Position numbers and translations under genes: made by a program
From: Massilibacteroides sp.
GTDB taxonomy: Bacteria > Bacteroidota > Bacteroidia > Bacteroidales > Tannerellaceae
Length of the DNA stretch: 64,000 nucleotides
Assembly (NCBI RefSeq): GCF_028705895.1
Contig: NZ_JAQWCQ010000004.1
Span: 39,738 to 103,737 of the forward strand
Direction: 5' to 3'
Notes under the pieces: generated by a model
Told to the model about the DNA's origin: nothing
Databases searched by the model: none
The model's input: only the letters and a program-made list of their open reading frames with translations
Shown here: positions 63,894 to 64,000 of the stretch, one piece after another
How positions within the stretch are numbered: position 1 is the stretch's first letter
Layout: each line of letters begins with the position of its first letter

Positions 63894-64000
63894 TCAACTT
63901 GCCAGTTTTAATTTGTAAATATCAAAAACATGCTTGATCTCTTCAGACCTGTTTATAATAGCATCATAGATATCCTCGTCTGTCAATCCGAAGAGGTTGG
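63894..64000 (-). CDS. 3' end of an unidentified gene (runs off the window)
   Basis: On the minus strand an open frame enters at the window edge and ends at a TGA (63894-63896), encoding NLFGLTDEDIYDAIINRSEE and ending DIYKLKLAS. The 35 visible residues are a helical, charged C-terminus. They are too few to name a family. It converges on gcvT across the 21-bp repeat array. Confidence 0.5.
   Translation of the reverse strand, partial: NLFGLTDEDIYDAIINRSEEIKHVFDIYKLKLAS

Noticed and set aside
63619-63897. 92-residue minus-strand ORF at the end of gcvT
   Set aside because: Most of it is antisense to gcvT and the rest comes from the 21-bp repeats.

Overview
The window is a chromosomal segment of a Bacteroidales bacterium, probably in or near Parabacteroides, Tannerella or Dysgonomonas; the genus cannot be fixed from sequence alone. 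The evidence is the gene set: a SusC/SusD pair with an ECF sigma factor and FecR-type anti-sigma factor, GH92 and GH43-GH8 enzymes, PorT, DUF5686, DUF5606, DUF3276 and DUF6057 proteins, a long NusB, and several promoters of the Bacteroidetes type (TTTG, 19-21 bases, TAnnTTTG). The DNA is AT-rich, with no rRNA, no insertion sequence and no phage genes.

Layout. 1-1.1 kb: 5' part of a DUF6057 membrane protein (minus). 1.3-5.6 kb: a secreted GH43-CBM-GH8 fusion, tsaD and tag. 5.7-7.6 kb: a decayed patch with two frameshifted reading frames, an N-truncated regulator and a tiny ORF. 7.7-16.5 kb: mltF and rlmD (minus), ppdK, a DUF5686 outer-membrane protein and a thioesterase. 16.6-32.1 kb: a 15-kb export operon with TolC, a HlyD-type adaptor, three MacB/FtsX-type permeases, one ABC ATPase and two more permeases, preceded by a sigma-54-like promoter and a perfect inverted repeat. 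32.2-35.4 kb: chaA and speA. 35.5-45.9 kb: a polysaccharide utilisation locus with ECF sigma factor, anti-sigma factor, SusC carrying an STN signalling domain, SusD, a secreted metallophosphoesterase and a convergent GH92 alpha-mannosidase. 45.9-46.7 kb: a long non-coding gap. 46.7-59.5 kb: housekeeping genes (lipid kinase, trmN6, lon, DUF5606, coaE, ybbR, yajC, nusB, a PUR-alpha-like protein, ferredoxin, porT, cdsA, ftsH, rsfS). 59.6-59.9 kb: a minus-strand transcription unit of SRP RNA then tRNA-Thr, with its own promoter and terminator. 60.1-63.8 kb: a PurF paralog lacking the catalytic cysteine, pepT and gcvT. The window ends in the 3' part of an unidentified minus-strand gene.

How the genes work together. 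The export operon encodes a tripartite pump: inner-membrane permeases driven by the ATPase, a periplasmic adaptor and an outer-membrane channel. Five different permeases share one ATPase, so several permease pairings may use the same motor and channel. The PUL follows the trans-envelope signalling plan: SusC senses a glycan, its STN domain signals to FecR, and the ECF sigma factor is released. GH92 and the phosphatase point to mannose-containing, possibly phosphorylated, host or fungal glycans. The GH43-GH8 fusion points separately to xylo-oligosaccharides.

The most unusual signals are four intergenic arrays of 21-22-bp tandem repeats (near 16.6, 26.5, 46.2 and 63.8 kb) with related AAAG/CTTT layouts, the sigma-54-like control region and permease expansion of the export operon, and the PurF-like protein starting MGGFFG instead of MCG.
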